A stretch of 64,000 nucleotides of DNA from an uncultured Allomuricauda sp. (GCF_947495325.1 NZ_CANLYK010000002.1:992001-1056000); one strand, 5' to 3'. Positions 37,572 to 47,164 are shown, counted from the stretch's first letter. Made by a program: numbers and translations. The notes: generated from the letters alone by a model not told the origin.

Positions 37572-37652
37572 CGGCGAGCTTACTTGTTTTGTTTATAATA
37601 AATTGATAATCAATTTATTAGCGATCATTTTAAGATAATTCCATAACCCGAA
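37557..37652. repeat. Inverted repeats at the left end of the island
   Basis: TTCGGGTTATG inside the tRNA fragment (37557-37567) recurs inverted as CATAACCCGAA at 37642-37652. Between them is a perfect 25-bp palindrome (37596-37620), arms TAATAAATTGAT and ATCAATTTATTA around one A. The arrangement is what recombinase or excisionase binding would need. Confidence 0.6.
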
Positions 37653-37769
37653 CGGCTTAAAAGGTATTGTTCCCAACTTAAAATGCTAACCTGTGTCCTA
37701 TGCTGGGAGAATTATCGAATACTTAGTTATATTTTTGGGAATAGTTTAATGGAATTGAACTTACTGATT

Positions 37770-38081
37770 ATGGAAACTGTATTTGATTTAAACAAGGCTC
37801 TTCTTCCTGGAGGAATCCGGAATGAGCTCGATCTTGAAAGAGCTTTTATTGCGGACAGGCTGTTACGGGTAATGGCCAAGGAAAACCCCAAACTGAAAAT
37901 AGTGAGAGAAAAGTTGAGGGACATGATTTTTGTTTACGAGGATAAAAATTGGTCCCGAAATTCCAATATAACCCAGAAACAAATAGAAGAAAGCGACCAA
38001 GCAGAATTAAAGGCGGAAAAAGAAAGGCCGTTGATTCGTCAATACTTAGTAGAAAACTTAGAACAGTTCATAAGTATTTGA
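37770..38081 (+). CDS. Small charged protein of unknown function at island left end
   Basis: A 103-residue soluble, helix-rich protein starting METVFDLNKALLPGGIRNEL and containing LERAFIADRLLRVMAKENPK and a Glu/Lys/Gln-rich C-terminal half. An in-frame ATG at 37749 would add seven residues. I do not recognise the family. It is the first gene inside the island, 200 bp from the attachment repeat, where regulatory or accessory genes of integrative elements are common. Confidence 0.55.
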   Translation: METVFDLNKALLPGGIRNELDLERAFIADRLLRVMAKENPKLKIVREKLRDMIFVYEDKNWSRNSNITQKQIEESDQAELKAEKERPLIRQYLVENLEQFISI

Positions 38082-38402
38082 AAACTAAATTGATGGTGCT
38101 TAATATGGATAATTCAAATTGTCAATTAAACAGGAAGGCATATTGTACGAAGTTCAAATAAACCTGGGATTAATTACACGATGTTGAATTGAAAGGTATC
38201 CCAAAAAACTTTCATTTCTCCGGACATCATTATCCATATTTTTTTTCAGATTTTTGTTATTGATCATACATCCTTCACCATACTATCGCCTATACAAAAA
38301 TTGGCTATTCTTATGATTTGAATCGTTTTGTTTTACTAAAAAAATCCTATTAGTTTAGGAAAACCTGCACTTACACTATATTCATTTACCAAAGTTTTGA
38401 AA
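38082..38402. other. Non-coding stretch at the island left end
   Basis: 320 AT-rich bases with no gene I can support. It contains one copy of the short motif TTCAAATAAACC (38153-38164) that recurs near the other end of the island. Confidence 0.5.
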
Positions 38403-38565
38403 ATGAAAAACTTACTTCTTCTATTAACTTTCCATCTGTTTTATGGGATTCTCCCAAAACCGAGATAATGATTTGTTCAAGGATCTAGTCAAAAAACAGT
38501 TCGAAGATCAAAGCTTAAACAAAATCAATTCGTCACCTTACTATTTCCCTTCCTTTGCCTATTGA
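38403..38565 (+). pseudogene. Frameshifted small exported protein
   Basis: ATG at 38403 opens a good signal peptide (MKNLLLLLTFHLFYG) that stops at codon 22. Removing one G from the GGG at about 38445 restores GFSQNRDNDLFKDLVKKQFE and a further 25 residues ending in SFAY before a TGA at 38563-38565. The combined product would be a 53-residue secreted peptide with cleavage after FSQ. A one-base insertion, or a sequencing error, is the simplest reading. Confidence 0.55.
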
Positions 38566-38721
38566 ATATTAGTTAAGTGTGCTTCTATTATTGAAGGAAT
38601 CATTCTTTTTATATATAAATCATTGATTATTAATTATTTAAGATGAAATCATTGCTTTTGGATTCAAAAAAAACACTAAAATATTAACAATTAATTTCAT
38701 ATTTTAGGGCAAAACAATATC

Positions 38722-39132
38722 ATGAAAATTTGTTTAACCTTTTGTTTGGCGATATCTGTATTATCAAGTAGTGTTGCTCTTGCACAAACAGATAATAAGG
38801 AGAATGTTGATCCTAAATCAACTTTGTTCACCTCTAAAGAAAGAGATAGTATGCAAGTGTGGTTCTACAATCGTGCTACTGCAATGGGGTTATCAAATGA
38901 AATAAGGGATGAGTACTACAATATTATTCTTTATCACAGCTATAAGATGAAGGGTTTGGAAAAAAAAGATAAAGGCTACACCCCTGAAGAGATTCGTACA
39001 AAGTTTGATGGCCTATTGCAAAAGCAACATAAAGAAATAAAGGCCATTTTAGATGATAAAGAATATACGTATTACCTTAACACATACGAAAAGCTATTGA
39101 AAAGTATTTTCGAAAGAAAAGGTTGGGAATAA
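38722..39132 (+). CDS. Small exported helical protein, first gene of the island efflux operon
   Basis: A 136-residue protein with a signal peptide (LTFCLAISVLSSSVALAQ) and a mature part predicted to be mostly helical and charged, with YKMKGLEKKDKGYTPEEIRTKFD and LQKQHKEIKAILDDKEY. The style is like small periplasmic stress proteins of the Spy/CpxP kind, but the LTxxQ motif of those is absent. It lies 9 nt before the SBP-TolC gene, so it is probably co-expressed with the pump. Function unknown. Confidence 0.7.
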   Translation: MKICLTFCLAISVLSSSVALAQTDNKENVDPKSTLFTSKERDSMQVWFYNRATAMGLSNEIRDEYYNIILYHSYKMKGLEKKDKGYTPEEIRTKFDGLLQKQHKEIKAILDDKEYTYYLNTYEKLLKSIFERKGWE

Positions 39133-39141
39133 TCTAAAACT

Positions 39142-41484
39142 ATGAAAAAACGATTACTAGTAGTCTTGCTCCTTATGGGAGTGGCAATTTCCTTTGCACA
39201 AAATACCAAAACGGTTACTATTGGAATTTTGGCAGATGAAACTTCAGTTGAAAACGCTCCTTTGCTCGAAAAACTTCAAAATGAGATTACTGCCGTTGTG
39301 GGGCAAGATGCCAAGGTAGTTTTCAAAGATCCTATTGAAAACGGATTTGATTTGGATACTGCAAAATCAAATTATCAAAACATGGAAGCTAGCGACGTTG
39401 ATATCATCCTCGCCTTTGGGGTTATCAATAACATAGCGTTGTATCAACAAAAAGTATATGCCAAGCCGGTAATCGTTTTTGGCTCCGTAAATAGTGACTT
39501 TATAGATTTGCCTGAAGACCAAAAGACATCTGGAATCAATAATATTGCCTACATTATTGCTCCCCTCTCTTATTCTAGGGATTTGGACGCCTTTAACTCC
39601 ATTTACGAATATAAAAAGGTGGGTATTTTAGTTGATGACTATCTTCCCGAAGCCCTGCCCATAAAAGAACTCTTTGACACTTATTTTACGGATAAAGAAT
39701 CAACATATGAATTAATTTCCCTTCCAGAAAATGGAGATATTTCAAATGTAATCGGCGATATTGACGCCATATATTTGGCTGGAGGCTTTGATTTATCCGA
39801 AGTAGCCTTTAGAAAGTTGGTTTCTACTATTAATAAAAATCAACTGCCCTCCTTTTCCGCCAATAGAAAACTAGATGTGGAAAAAGGTATTCTTGCCACC
39901 AATCAACCGGAAACAAATATTGATCAACTTTTTAGACGTATTGCCTTGGATGTGGAATCGATAGTAAACGGGACCAATCCTTCTGAGCTTCCAATGTTGT
40001 TGGAGTACAAAAACAGGTTGTCGTTAAATTTCAATACTGCCAAAGAAATTAAGTTCCCATTACGATATAGCATGCTGGGTACTGTTGATATTGTTGGGGG
40101 AGAGAATAATTACATTTCTGAAAATGCCTATTCCTTATTAGATATTGTGAGTGGAGTAATAGGTCGCAATTTAGATCTTGAAGCCGAACGAAAGAATGTT
40201 GATTTAAGCTCACAGGATGTAAAAACGGCTAAAAGTAATTTTCTCCCGGACATTTCGGCCAGCGCTACGGGTACTTATACTGACCCTAATTTAGCTGAGA
40301 TTTCTTTTGGCGAAGCTCCTGAGTTTTCTACGGAAGGTAGCATTGTTTTGGAACAACTTATCTATTCAGAGGCCGCCGCCGCTGGAGTGACCATACAAGA
40401 TAATATTCAAAAAGCACAGCAAGAGACCTATAATGCTGTGGAGTTAGATGCAATTTTGAATGGCTCAGTGGCCTATTTCAATGCTTTAATTTTAAAAACC
40501 AACGCTCAAATCCAAGCACAGAACTTAGAGGTTACAAAAAAGAACCTTCAAATTTCCGAACAGAATTTTCAGGCAGGTGCCTCTGGCAAATCAGACGTAC
40601 TTCGCTTCAGAAGTGAACTTGCACAAAACATGCAAACTTTGATTGAAGCGGGTAACCAATTGAGTCAGGCATACTATACAATTAATCAATTAATGAACAA
40701 TCCTATTGAGATGGAAATAGATGTGGAAGATGCCACTATCTCTGAAGGCCTTTTCGTTAATTACAGTTATGATGATTTTAAAGAAATTTTAGACAACCCA
40801 AAACTAAGACCGCACCTAGTTGATTTTTTAATAGAAGAAGGAAAAAAGAATGCTCCAGAGCTTAAGAATATTGGTTATAATTTGGAAGCGACCCGGCGTA
40901 ATTACAGATTAAATGCCGCTGGCAGATTCGTGCCTACTGTAGCGCTTGCAGGGGGATATGATTTGGATATCTCACAATCTGGGATAGGAGCCAGTTATCC
41001 AGAAGGCACGCCTGATATTCCCGATGGGTATTATTATGCTGCTTTAAATATTTCAATGCCAATTTTTAATCAGAACACTAGGAATATCAATAAACAAACT
41101 GCCAAGATTCAAGAAGACCAACTAAATATACAGAAAGCAAATGTTGATTTGAGCATTGAGAACAATATCAACTCGCTAGTTCTGGATTTGACCAATGAAA
41201 TTGCCAACATCGAAATTTCAAAGATAGCAGAAGAGGCGGCTAAGGAAAGTTTGGATTTGACCCAAAATGCCTACAGCCAAGGGGCTGTTCCGTTGATTCA
41301 ATTAATCGATGCACAAACCAACTATTTGCAATCGCAAATAGCAAGTGCAAACGCCAACTATAATTATTTATTGGCATCCATGCAATTGGAGCGTGCCATT
41401 GGTTATTTCTTCCTCACAAATTCAGAGGATAACAACCAAGGTTTTATCCAAAGAGCACGAGCATTTATCTTAAGTAGAAACTAA
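39142..41484 (+). CDS. Periplasmic binding-protein domain fused to a TolC channel
   Basis: A 780-residue fusion. After the signal peptide (LLLMGVAISFAQ), residues 22-320 read like a type 1 periplasmic binding protein of the ABC_sub_bind sort: VTIGILADETSVENAPLLEK, VDIILAFGVINN, KPVIVFGSVNSDF, YKKVGILVDDYLPEA, IDAIYLAGGFDLSEVAFRKL. Residues 330-775 are a TolC protomer with two long-helix halves (AKSNFLPDISASATGTYTDP, LEVTKKNLQISEQNFQAGAS, AYSQGAVPLIQLIDAQTNYL). Ordinary TolC proteins are near 440 residues. It takes the channel position in an operon with an adaptor and an RND pump. A ligand-sensing or loading domain on the channel is inferred. Confidence 0.82.
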   Translation: MKKRLLVVLLLMGVAISFAQNTKTVTIGILADETSVENAPLLEKLQNEITAVVGQDAKVVFKDPIENGFDLDTAKSNYQNMEASDVDIILAFGVINNIALYQQKVYAKPVIVFGSVNSDFIDLPEDQKTSGINNIAYIIAPLSYSRDLDAFNSIYEYKKVGILVDDYLPEALPIKELFDTYFTDKESTYELISLPENGDISNVIGDIDAIYLAGGFDLSEVAFRKLVSTINKNQLPSFSANRKLDVEKGILATNQPETNIDQLFRRIALDVESIVNGTNPSELPMLLEYKNRLSLNFNTAKEIKFPLRYSMLGTVDIVGGENNYISENAYSLLDIVSGVIGRNLDLEAERKNVDLSSQDVKTAKSNFLPDISASATGTYTDPNLAEISFGEAPEFSTEGSIVLEQLIYSEAAAAGVTIQDNIQKAQQETYNAVELDAILNGSVAYFNALILKTNAQIQAQNLEVTKKNLQISEQNFQAGASGKSDVLRFRSELAQNMQTLIEAGNQLSQAYYTINQLMNNPIEMEIDVEDATISEGLFVNYSYDDFKEILDNPKLRPHLVDFLIEEGKKNAPELKNIGYNLEATRRNYRLNAAGRFVPTVALAGGYDLDISQSGIGASYPEGTPDIPDGYYYAALNISMPIFNQNTRNINKQTAKIQEDQLNIQKANVDLSIENNINSLVLDLTNEIANIEISKIAEEAAKESLDLTQNAYSQGAVPLIQLIDAQTNYLQSQIASANANYNYLLASMQLERAIGYFFLTNSEDNNQGFIQRARAFILSRN

Positions 41485-41503
41485 CAATTAAAAGATACTG
41501 ACC

Positions 41504-42595
41504 ATGAAATATTTCCGTCATAGCCTGTTGTTGATCACAACAATTTTGGCAATTAGTTCCTGTAAAAAAGAGGAGAAAAAGAAAGAAGAAGTACTTCGAC
41601 CCGTTAGTTTTCAAGTGGTAGGTACTTCAGATGCTAGTAAAGTGCGTTCTTTTAGTGGAACGGCCAAGGCCAGTGATGCCATCGATTTAAGTTTTAGAAG
41701 TGGCGGTATTATAACCAAGGTGAACCACTGGAAGGGAGCAAAAGTCAAAAAGGGCGATGTAATAGCCAGATTGGACAATGTAGAGGCCAATTTAGCTTAT
41801 GAACAATCTGTTTCCGCATTGAATAGTGCTAACTCAGCGATGAAAACAGCTAAGTCAGCGATGGATAGAGTAAAGAACCTCTATGAAAAAGGAAGTCAAT
41901 CCTTAAGCGAATATGAACAGGCAAAGAACTCGTATCAAAGCGCTTTGGATCAGTACGAATCCGCAAAACGAAACAGGGGCATACAAGCTACCCAATTGAG
42001 CTATGGTATTATTAAAGCTCCCAAGGACGGGGTAATTGCAAGTACCGATGGAGGCGTTAATGAGCGTGTGGGCGCAGGGCATGTGTTTGCCGTTTTAAAC
42101 GCGGGAGATGATTTGAAGATTGAAGTTGGATTACCAGAATCCCTTGTGAATAGGGTAAGTGTTGGTATGGAGACCGATTTGGAGTTTTCTGCAATCCAAC
42201 CAGGCGCTTTCAAAGGCACGGTGATTGAGGTATCACCCGCTATTGATGAAAACTCTTCAACATATATAACAGCAATAGGCATTGTAGAACCTTCATCAGA
42301 AATTAAACCGGGGATGGCAGCATCTGTTACATTCAATTTTGAATCTGGACAAGAGGAAGAAAGTAATACTCTTATTGTTCCACTAAAAGCGGTTGGTGAA
42401 GATGGCGATGGTAATTATGTTTTCATTATTGAATCTGAAGATGGGGAAACGGGCACGGTCAAAAAACAAAGTATTGAAGTTGGTGAACTTACATCTAGTG
42501 GGTTTAAGATAAAGAGCGGACTTAATGGTGGGGAAAAGATTGCTACAGCAGGCTTACAAACACTTCTTGATGGTCAAAAAGTAAGATTACAGTAA
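41504..42595 (+). CDS. RND efflux adaptor lipoprotein
   Basis: A 363-residue adaptor anchored as a lipoprotein (LAISSC, Cys20). It has the lipoyl motif GGIITKVNHWKGAKVKKGDVIARLD, a coiled-coil hairpin (AMDRVKNLYEKGSQSLSEYEQ), the returning lipoyl half YGIIKAPKDGVIASTDGGVNERVG, and the barrel and membrane-proximal domains (LIVPLKAVGEDGDGNYVFII). It lies 19 nt after the SBP-TolC gene and 21 nt before the pump. Confidence 0.92.
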   Translation: MKYFRHSLLLITTILAISSCKKEEKKKEEVLRPVSFQVVGTSDASKVRSFSGTAKASDAIDLSFRSGGIITKVNHWKGAKVKKGDVIARLDNVEANLAYEQSVSALNSANSAMKTAKSAMDRVKNLYEKGSQSLSEYEQAKNSYQSALDQYESAKRNRGIQATQLSYGIIKAPKDGVIASTDGGVNERVGAGHVFAVLNAGDDLKIEVGLPESLVNRVSVGMETDLEFSAIQPGAFKGTVIEVSPAIDENSSTYITAIGIVEPSSEIKPGMAASVTFNFESGQEEESNTLIVPLKAVGEDGDGNYVFIIESEDGETGTVKKQSIEVGELTSSGFKIKSGLNGGEKIATAGLQTLLDGQKVRLQ

Positions 42596-42616
42596 CCAAC
42601 CTTAACGAAACGAATT

Positions 42617-45600
42617 ATGAATCTTACGCAGTTTTCAATAAATAATAATCGTGTTGTTTTAAGTATACTCGCGGTAGTGATGCTTATGGGGCTAGTGGGA
42701 TACCAAGGTCTTTCTCGCGATAGTATGCCACCATATACCATTAGAGTGGCTTCCATAGTTTCTTCGTTCCCAGGCGCCAGTCCAGAGCGTGTTGAGGAAT
42801 TGGTCACTGATAAAATTGAAAAAGTAGCCCAAGAACTGCCCGAACTAAAGAAGGTTACCAGTACATCAAGAACAGGACTGTCAGTTGTTCAGGTAGAATT
42901 GGTAATGCAGGTAAAGCCTGAAGAATTACAACCGGTTTGGGATAGGCTTCGAAGAAAATTGAGTAGTATTCAAGGATTGCCCACTGGTGTGGTACCAGAC
43001 TTAAAAGATGATGGTATAGGTGAGGTTTTTGGAATTGCCGTTGGCCTAACCAGCGATGGATATTCTTTTGCCGACATGAAAACGTATGCCGATGACATGC
43101 GTGATGATTTAATTAAGCTATCCGATGCGGCAAAGGTTGAAATCAACGGTGACCAAGCAGAACGTGTATTTGTTGAGTTTGATAATACAAAACTGAAGAG
43201 TTATGGTTTAACCTCTAGCCGTCTACAAAGTCTGATAAGCAATACAAATATTTTGAGTTCTGGAGGACAAATAAATGTTGAGGATGAACGTATTATTTTA
43301 GAGCCCACAGGAAACTTTAACAATGTTTCGGATATACAGGAGATGTTGATTCCTGTTGGAGATGGTGGCCAAGTGGTTCCCTTAGAGGATATCACCAATG
43401 TTCGAAAAGGATATATTGATCCACCGACCCAAATTGTACGGATCAATGGTAAAGATGCACTATCGCTTCATGTTTCTCTCAAAGAGGGAGCTAACATCAT
43501 CAAATTGGGAGAAGAACTTGATGTTGTACTCGACGAGTGGCGGGAAAAACTTCCCGTGGGCCTAGAAGCAAACAGATTGGCTTCCATAGACGGGTATATT
43601 GACACAAAAATCAGTGATTTTGTCGGTAACCTGCTGCAATCCATTACCATCGTATTATTTGTCATGTTGTTTTTCTTAGGATTGAGAACAGGCTTGGTCA
43701 TTGCTAGTTTAATACCCATAGTTACCATTACCACCCTATTTGTAATGGGTTTAATTGGTGTTGGATTAAATCAAATTACTTTGGCGGCGTTAATCATGGC
43801 TTTGGGAATGATGGTGGATAATGGCATTGTGGTAGCGGAGTCCGTCATGGTAAAAATGGAAAATGGGGTGAATGTCAAAAAAGCAGCCATAGATTCATGC
43901 TCGGAACTTTTTACGCCCTTATTGATTTCAACTTTGACCACTTCTGCGGCATTCTTGTCTTTTTATATGGCTGAATCCGTTATGGGTGACATTATGGGGC
44001 CCATTTTTGTGGTCATTACCATAGCCTTATTATCCTCATGGATTATCGCCTTAAGTATTATTACGCTGTTCTGCGTTTTCTTCCTAAAAGTGAAAAAACA
44101 AGAAGAAGGAAAAGTAAGTTTTTTGGATCGTTTGATCAATGGCTTAAAATCCAAATACAAAGATTTGATATTGGTTGCACTTAACTGGAAACGAACCGTT
44201 CTTTTTGCTATTGTAGGAATGTTCTTTTTATCTATTTTAGGATTTGGATTGTTGGCTTTCGTATTCTTTCCCGATAGTGATCGTAATATGATAACTGCTG
44301 ATATCAACCTTCCCGAGGGAACCAAAATTGAACGGACACAAGAGATGGTCGCTGCGATTGAAGCTTTTATGACGAGTGAGCTTAAAGTCGATGATAATAA
44401 TGCCGATGGTATTGTGGACTGGTCGGCCTATATTGGTGAAGGGCCATCCACGTATGATTTAGGATACAATCCTGACGAGGCGAATTCCAACTATGCCCAC
44501 ATCCTCATAAATACGTCCGATTTCTTGGTCAACAATGAAATGGTAAGAAAATTGGATTCATTCAGCTATGCATCCTTCCCTAATGCCGATATCAAAGTAG
44601 GTCTTTTGGGTTCCGGTGGCGGTGGAACACCCATAGAAATAAAAGTTTCTGGGAATGACCCTGATAAATTGGCCGAAATATCACAAACCATAAAAACCCG
44701 ATTGTTCGGAATTTCAGGCACCAAAAATATCAAAGATGATTGGGGCCCAAAAGGCAAGAAATTCATTATCGACATTGACCAAAATAAAGCGCAACTAGCA
44801 GGAGTGACCAATCAAGACATCGCCACTTCATTACAGACCGTATTGGATGGTTTTAGCACGGGGGAATATCGCGAAAATGATAAATCGATTCCTATTGTAA
44901 TGCTAAGTGATCAAAGTAAACAACAGTCATTGGCATCTTTGGAAACCTTGAATATCTATGCCCAAAGTTCTGGAAAAAGCGTACCCTTACTCCAAGTGGC
45001 CTCTATTGTTCCACAGTGGCAATATACCCGTGTCAAACGATTGAATTTAACGCGGACCATCAATGTTTCGAGTGAGTTGGCCGAAGGAGGGAATGCCTCG
45101 GCAATTACTGCAGAAATTACCCCTTGGCTAGAAGAGCAGGCTGCGACTTGGGGCAATGGCTATAGTTATAATTTAGGAGGAGATGCCGAGACCACAGCCG
45201 AAAATATGGGAGCGGTGGCCAGTTACCTGCCATTATCCGCCTTTATTATTGTGATGTTATTGATTATTCAGTTCAACTCTTTCCGCAAAATGGTAATGAT
45301 TGTCTGTACTATTCCTTTGGGGGTTATCGGGATGGTGCTGGGACTTCTGATTTTTAACGTTCCTTTCGGATTTATGGCCTTTTTAGGTGTTATTTCCCTT
45401 GCGGGGATTGTCATCAACAATGCGATTGTACTAGTTGATCGGATAGAAATTGAAGAGAACGAAATCAAACGTAAACCACAAGATGCTATTATCGCAGCTT
45501 GTTTGCAGCGTTTCCGACCTATATTGTTGGCAACCTTTACCACAGTATTAGGCCTAATACCACTTTATTTAGGTGGTGGGGAAACATGGGAACCTATGGC

Positions 45601-45727
45601 AGTTACCATTATGGTTGGATTGTTATTTGGGACTGTAATTACCCTACTTTTCATCCCTGCATTTTATAGTGTTCTGTACAAGGTGGACTATAAGGGGTAT
45701 GAGTTTAATAAGGCTCTTTTGGAATAA
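42617..45727 (+). CDS. RND efflux permease of the island
   Basis: A 1036-residue inner-membrane pump. The TM4 segment reads LIMALGMMVDNGIVVAESV, with one conserved Asp; the second-half counterpart is GIVINNAIVLVDRIE. Other landmarks are the N-terminal FSINNNRVVLSILAVVMLMG and the porter motif SSFPGASPERVEELV. It differs clearly from the chromosomal pump at 31841-35131 (which has VDDGIVIAEN) and so is not a recent duplicate. Substrate is unknown; its partner channel carries the binding domain. Confidence 0.93.
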   Translation: MNLTQFSINNNRVVLSILAVVMLMGLVGYQGLSRDSMPPYTIRVASIVSSFPGASPERVEELVTDKIEKVAQELPELKKVTSTSRTGLSVVQVELVMQVKPEELQPVWDRLRRKLSSIQGLPTGVVPDLKDDGIGEVFGIAVGLTSDGYSFADMKTYADDMRDDLIKLSDAAKVEINGDQAERVFVEFDNTKLKSYGLTSSRLQSLISNTNILSSGGQINVEDERIILEPTGNFNNVSDIQEMLIPVGDGGQVVPLEDITNVRKGYIDPPTQIVRINGKDALSLHVSLKEGANIIKLGEELDVVLDEWREKLPVGLEANRLASIDGYIDTKISDFVGNLLQSITIVLFVMLFFLGLRTGLVIASLIPIVTITTLFVMGLIGVGLNQITLAALIMALGMMVDNGIVVAESVMVKMENGVNVKKAAIDSCSELFTPLLISTLTTSAAFLSFYMAESVMGDIMGPIFVVITIALLSSWIIALSIITLFCVFFLKVKKQEEGKVSFLDRLINGLKSKYKDLILVALNWKRTVLFAIVGMFFLSILGFGLLAFVFFPDSDRNMITADINLPEGTKIERTQEMVAAIEAFMTSELKVDDNNADGIVDWSAYIGEGPSTYDLGYNPDEANSNYAHILINTSDFLVNNEMVRKLDSFSYASFPNADIKVGLLGSGGGGTPIEIKVSGNDPDKLAEISQTIKTRLFGISGTKNIKDDWGPKGKKFIIDIDQNKAQLAGVTNQDIATSLQTVLDGFSTGEYRENDKSIPIVMLSDQSKQQSLASLETLNIYAQSSGKSVPLLQVASIVPQWQYTRVKRLNLTRTINVSSELAEGGNASAITAEITPWLEEQAATWGNGYSYNLGGDAETTAENMGAVASYLPLSAFIIVMLLIIQFNSFRKMVMIVCTIPLGVIGMVLGLLIFNVPFGFMAFLGVISLAGIVINNAIVLVDRIEIEENEIKRKPQDAIIAACLQRFRPILLATFTTVLGLIPLYLGGGETWEPMAVTIMVGLLFGTVITLLFIPAFYSVLYKVDYKGYEFNKALLE

Positions 45728-45745
45728 TCTAAAAGCTTATGTGAA

Positions 45746-46459
45746 ATGGGAACACCGATTCATATTCTGATATTGTTACTCCTTTTGCAAATGGCTTCAA
45801 GTAATGCACAACAGGCAACAGATAAAAATTATATTAATGTTGATCCCTTGTTGCCTTGGGCAGGTACGTATCAGATTCAATATGAACGTGCTATAGGACA
45901 TCGTTTTTCACTAAGCATATCGACAGGCTATAAATTCTCATCTGGCAACTTGGATGTTTCTTCTATTGATTTTGATAGATTCGTGACAAACGAGTTTGAT
46001 TTTAAAGGACTCAAATTGATTCCTGAATTCCGGTGGTACTTTCAAAAATCCCATAATGGGCTTACGGGTTTTTATGCAGGGGCATATTTTCGATTCCAAA
46101 AGCGGAAAGGAGATATAGCTGGAACATATACTGCTGTGGATAATCAAGTAAGCGAAATACTTATCGATGCCAACTTAAAAACCTTCAATCCCGGATTGGA
46201 GATAGGCTATAAACTCAACTTAAACAAAGGATTCTTTATCGATTTCATTATTGCAGGTCCCGGGCTTAGTTTTAATACCTTGGAACTAAATGAAGTAACT
46301 CCGGTACCACAAGCTTTTTACGATGATCTTACAGAATCCTTAAAGCGTCTCGGGATTATTGACCTGATAGATCCCGATTTTGAAATAAATGGGAATCAGA
46401 AGACAGAATTGAAGCTTATAGCTTTTCGATATGGAATCAAAATTGGTTACTCATTCTAG
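45746..46459 (+). CDS. Outer-membrane beta-barrel protein, DUF3575-like
   Basis: A 237-residue exported protein. After the signal peptide (LLLLLQMASSNAQQ) come alternating barrel strands: INVDPLLPWAGTYQIQYERAIG, FSLSISTGYKF, LIPEFRWYFQ, GFYAGAYFRFQKRKG, FNPGLEIGYKLNLNKGFFID, with a terminal aromatic FRYGIKIGYSF. This matches the small-barrel style of DUF3575 proteins. Lies 18 nt after the pump and 3 nt before the channel gene. Confidence 0.75.
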   Translation: MGTPIHILILLLLLQMASSNAQQATDKNYINVDPLLPWAGTYQIQYERAIGHRFSLSISTGYKFSSGNLDVSSIDFDRFVTNEFDFKGLKLIPEFRWYFQKSHNGLTGFYAGAYFRFQKRKGDIAGTYTAVDNQVSEILIDANLKTFNPGLEIGYKLNLNKGFFIDFIIAGPGLSFNTLELNEVTPVPQAFYDDLTESLKRLGIIDLIDPDFEINGNQKTELKLIAFRYGIKIGYSF

Positions 46460-46462
46460 TAT

Positions 46463-47146
46463 ATGAAAGATAGACTTTATAACATACGATTTGATTTTTT
46501 CTTTATTACGCAGTTGGCAGTACTGTTCGGGTCTCTGTTTATTCCTGGGGAAATTTTCGATAAAAGTATTGCACCCATCTTATTCTTGCTTAATCTCATT
46601 GCGGGTATCCTTTTAATTTCTAAGCGAAAGGAGTTTTTCTGGTTCTTTTTGATTTTGTTAATTGCCAGCAGCATTATTTTCGGCCTTGCCCAAGCACATG
46701 GTGAAATGACCTTGGATATTAGTTATATGCAATTTGGAATCTATTTTGCTTTTTATTTATTGATTACTTATGAGATTATTAAACAGGTATGGTATTCCCC
46801 TGCAGTGGATAAAAAAGTAATCTTGGGTATGGCAAGTGGATTTATATGCCTTGGTTTAATAGGGTTTTATGTTTACATGGCCATTGAATTGACCAATCCA
46901 AACTCCTTTGACGGAGGACTTTTGCATATGCAGGAAACATATCCCAACACATTGACTGAACAATTGATGTATTTCAGTTTTATAACTCTGTTAACCATTG
47001 GTTACGGAGATATTGTACCTATTACCCCTTTGGCACAAAAAGCAAGTATTTTGATTGGACTTGTAGGACAGTTCTATCTTGTAATTGTGACCGCAGTAGT
47101 TGTGGGAAAGTTTATCAATCAAAATAAAACCAACTCGAAAAATTAA
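46463..47146 (+). CDS. K+-type ion channel protein
   Basis: A 227-residue integral membrane protein with about six hydrophobic segments. The last two flank a pore loop with the potassium selectivity filter TIGYGD (in TLLTIGYGDIVPITPLAQ), followed by the inner helix ILIGLVGQFYLVIVTAVVVGKF. There is no RCK or cyclic-nucleotide domain. It lies in the middle of an efflux/barrel operon, so it may balance charge or membrane potential during pumping; that is inference. Confidence 0.85.
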   Translation: MKDRLYNIRFDFFFITQLAVLFGSLFIPGEIFDKSIAPILFLLNLIAGILLISKRKEFFWFFLILLIASSIIFGLAQAHGEMTLDISYMQFGIYFAFYLLITYEIIKQVWYSPAVDKKVILGMASGFICLGLIGFYVYMAIELTNPNSFDGGLLHMQETYPNTLTEQLMYFSFITLLTIGYGDIVPITPLAQKASILIGLVGQFYLVIVTAVVVGKFINQNKTNSKN

Positions 47147-47164
47147 ACTATTAAACATACGAAA

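Noticed and set aside
37528..37604. A complete tRNA-Met gene at the left repeat
   Set aside because: Only the 3' half matches; the sequence to the right forms no D arm and no AGCGGGA acceptor strand, and the first anticodon-stem pair is mismatched.
37949..38161. 70-codon frame overlapping the gene at 37770-38081
   Set aside because: It shares most of its length with the better-supported frame, and its composition looks like a frame shadow.
38082..38402. CRISPR or other regular repeat array
   Set aside because: No regularly spaced repeat is present here or elsewhere in the window; the recurring 12-mer is irregularly spaced.
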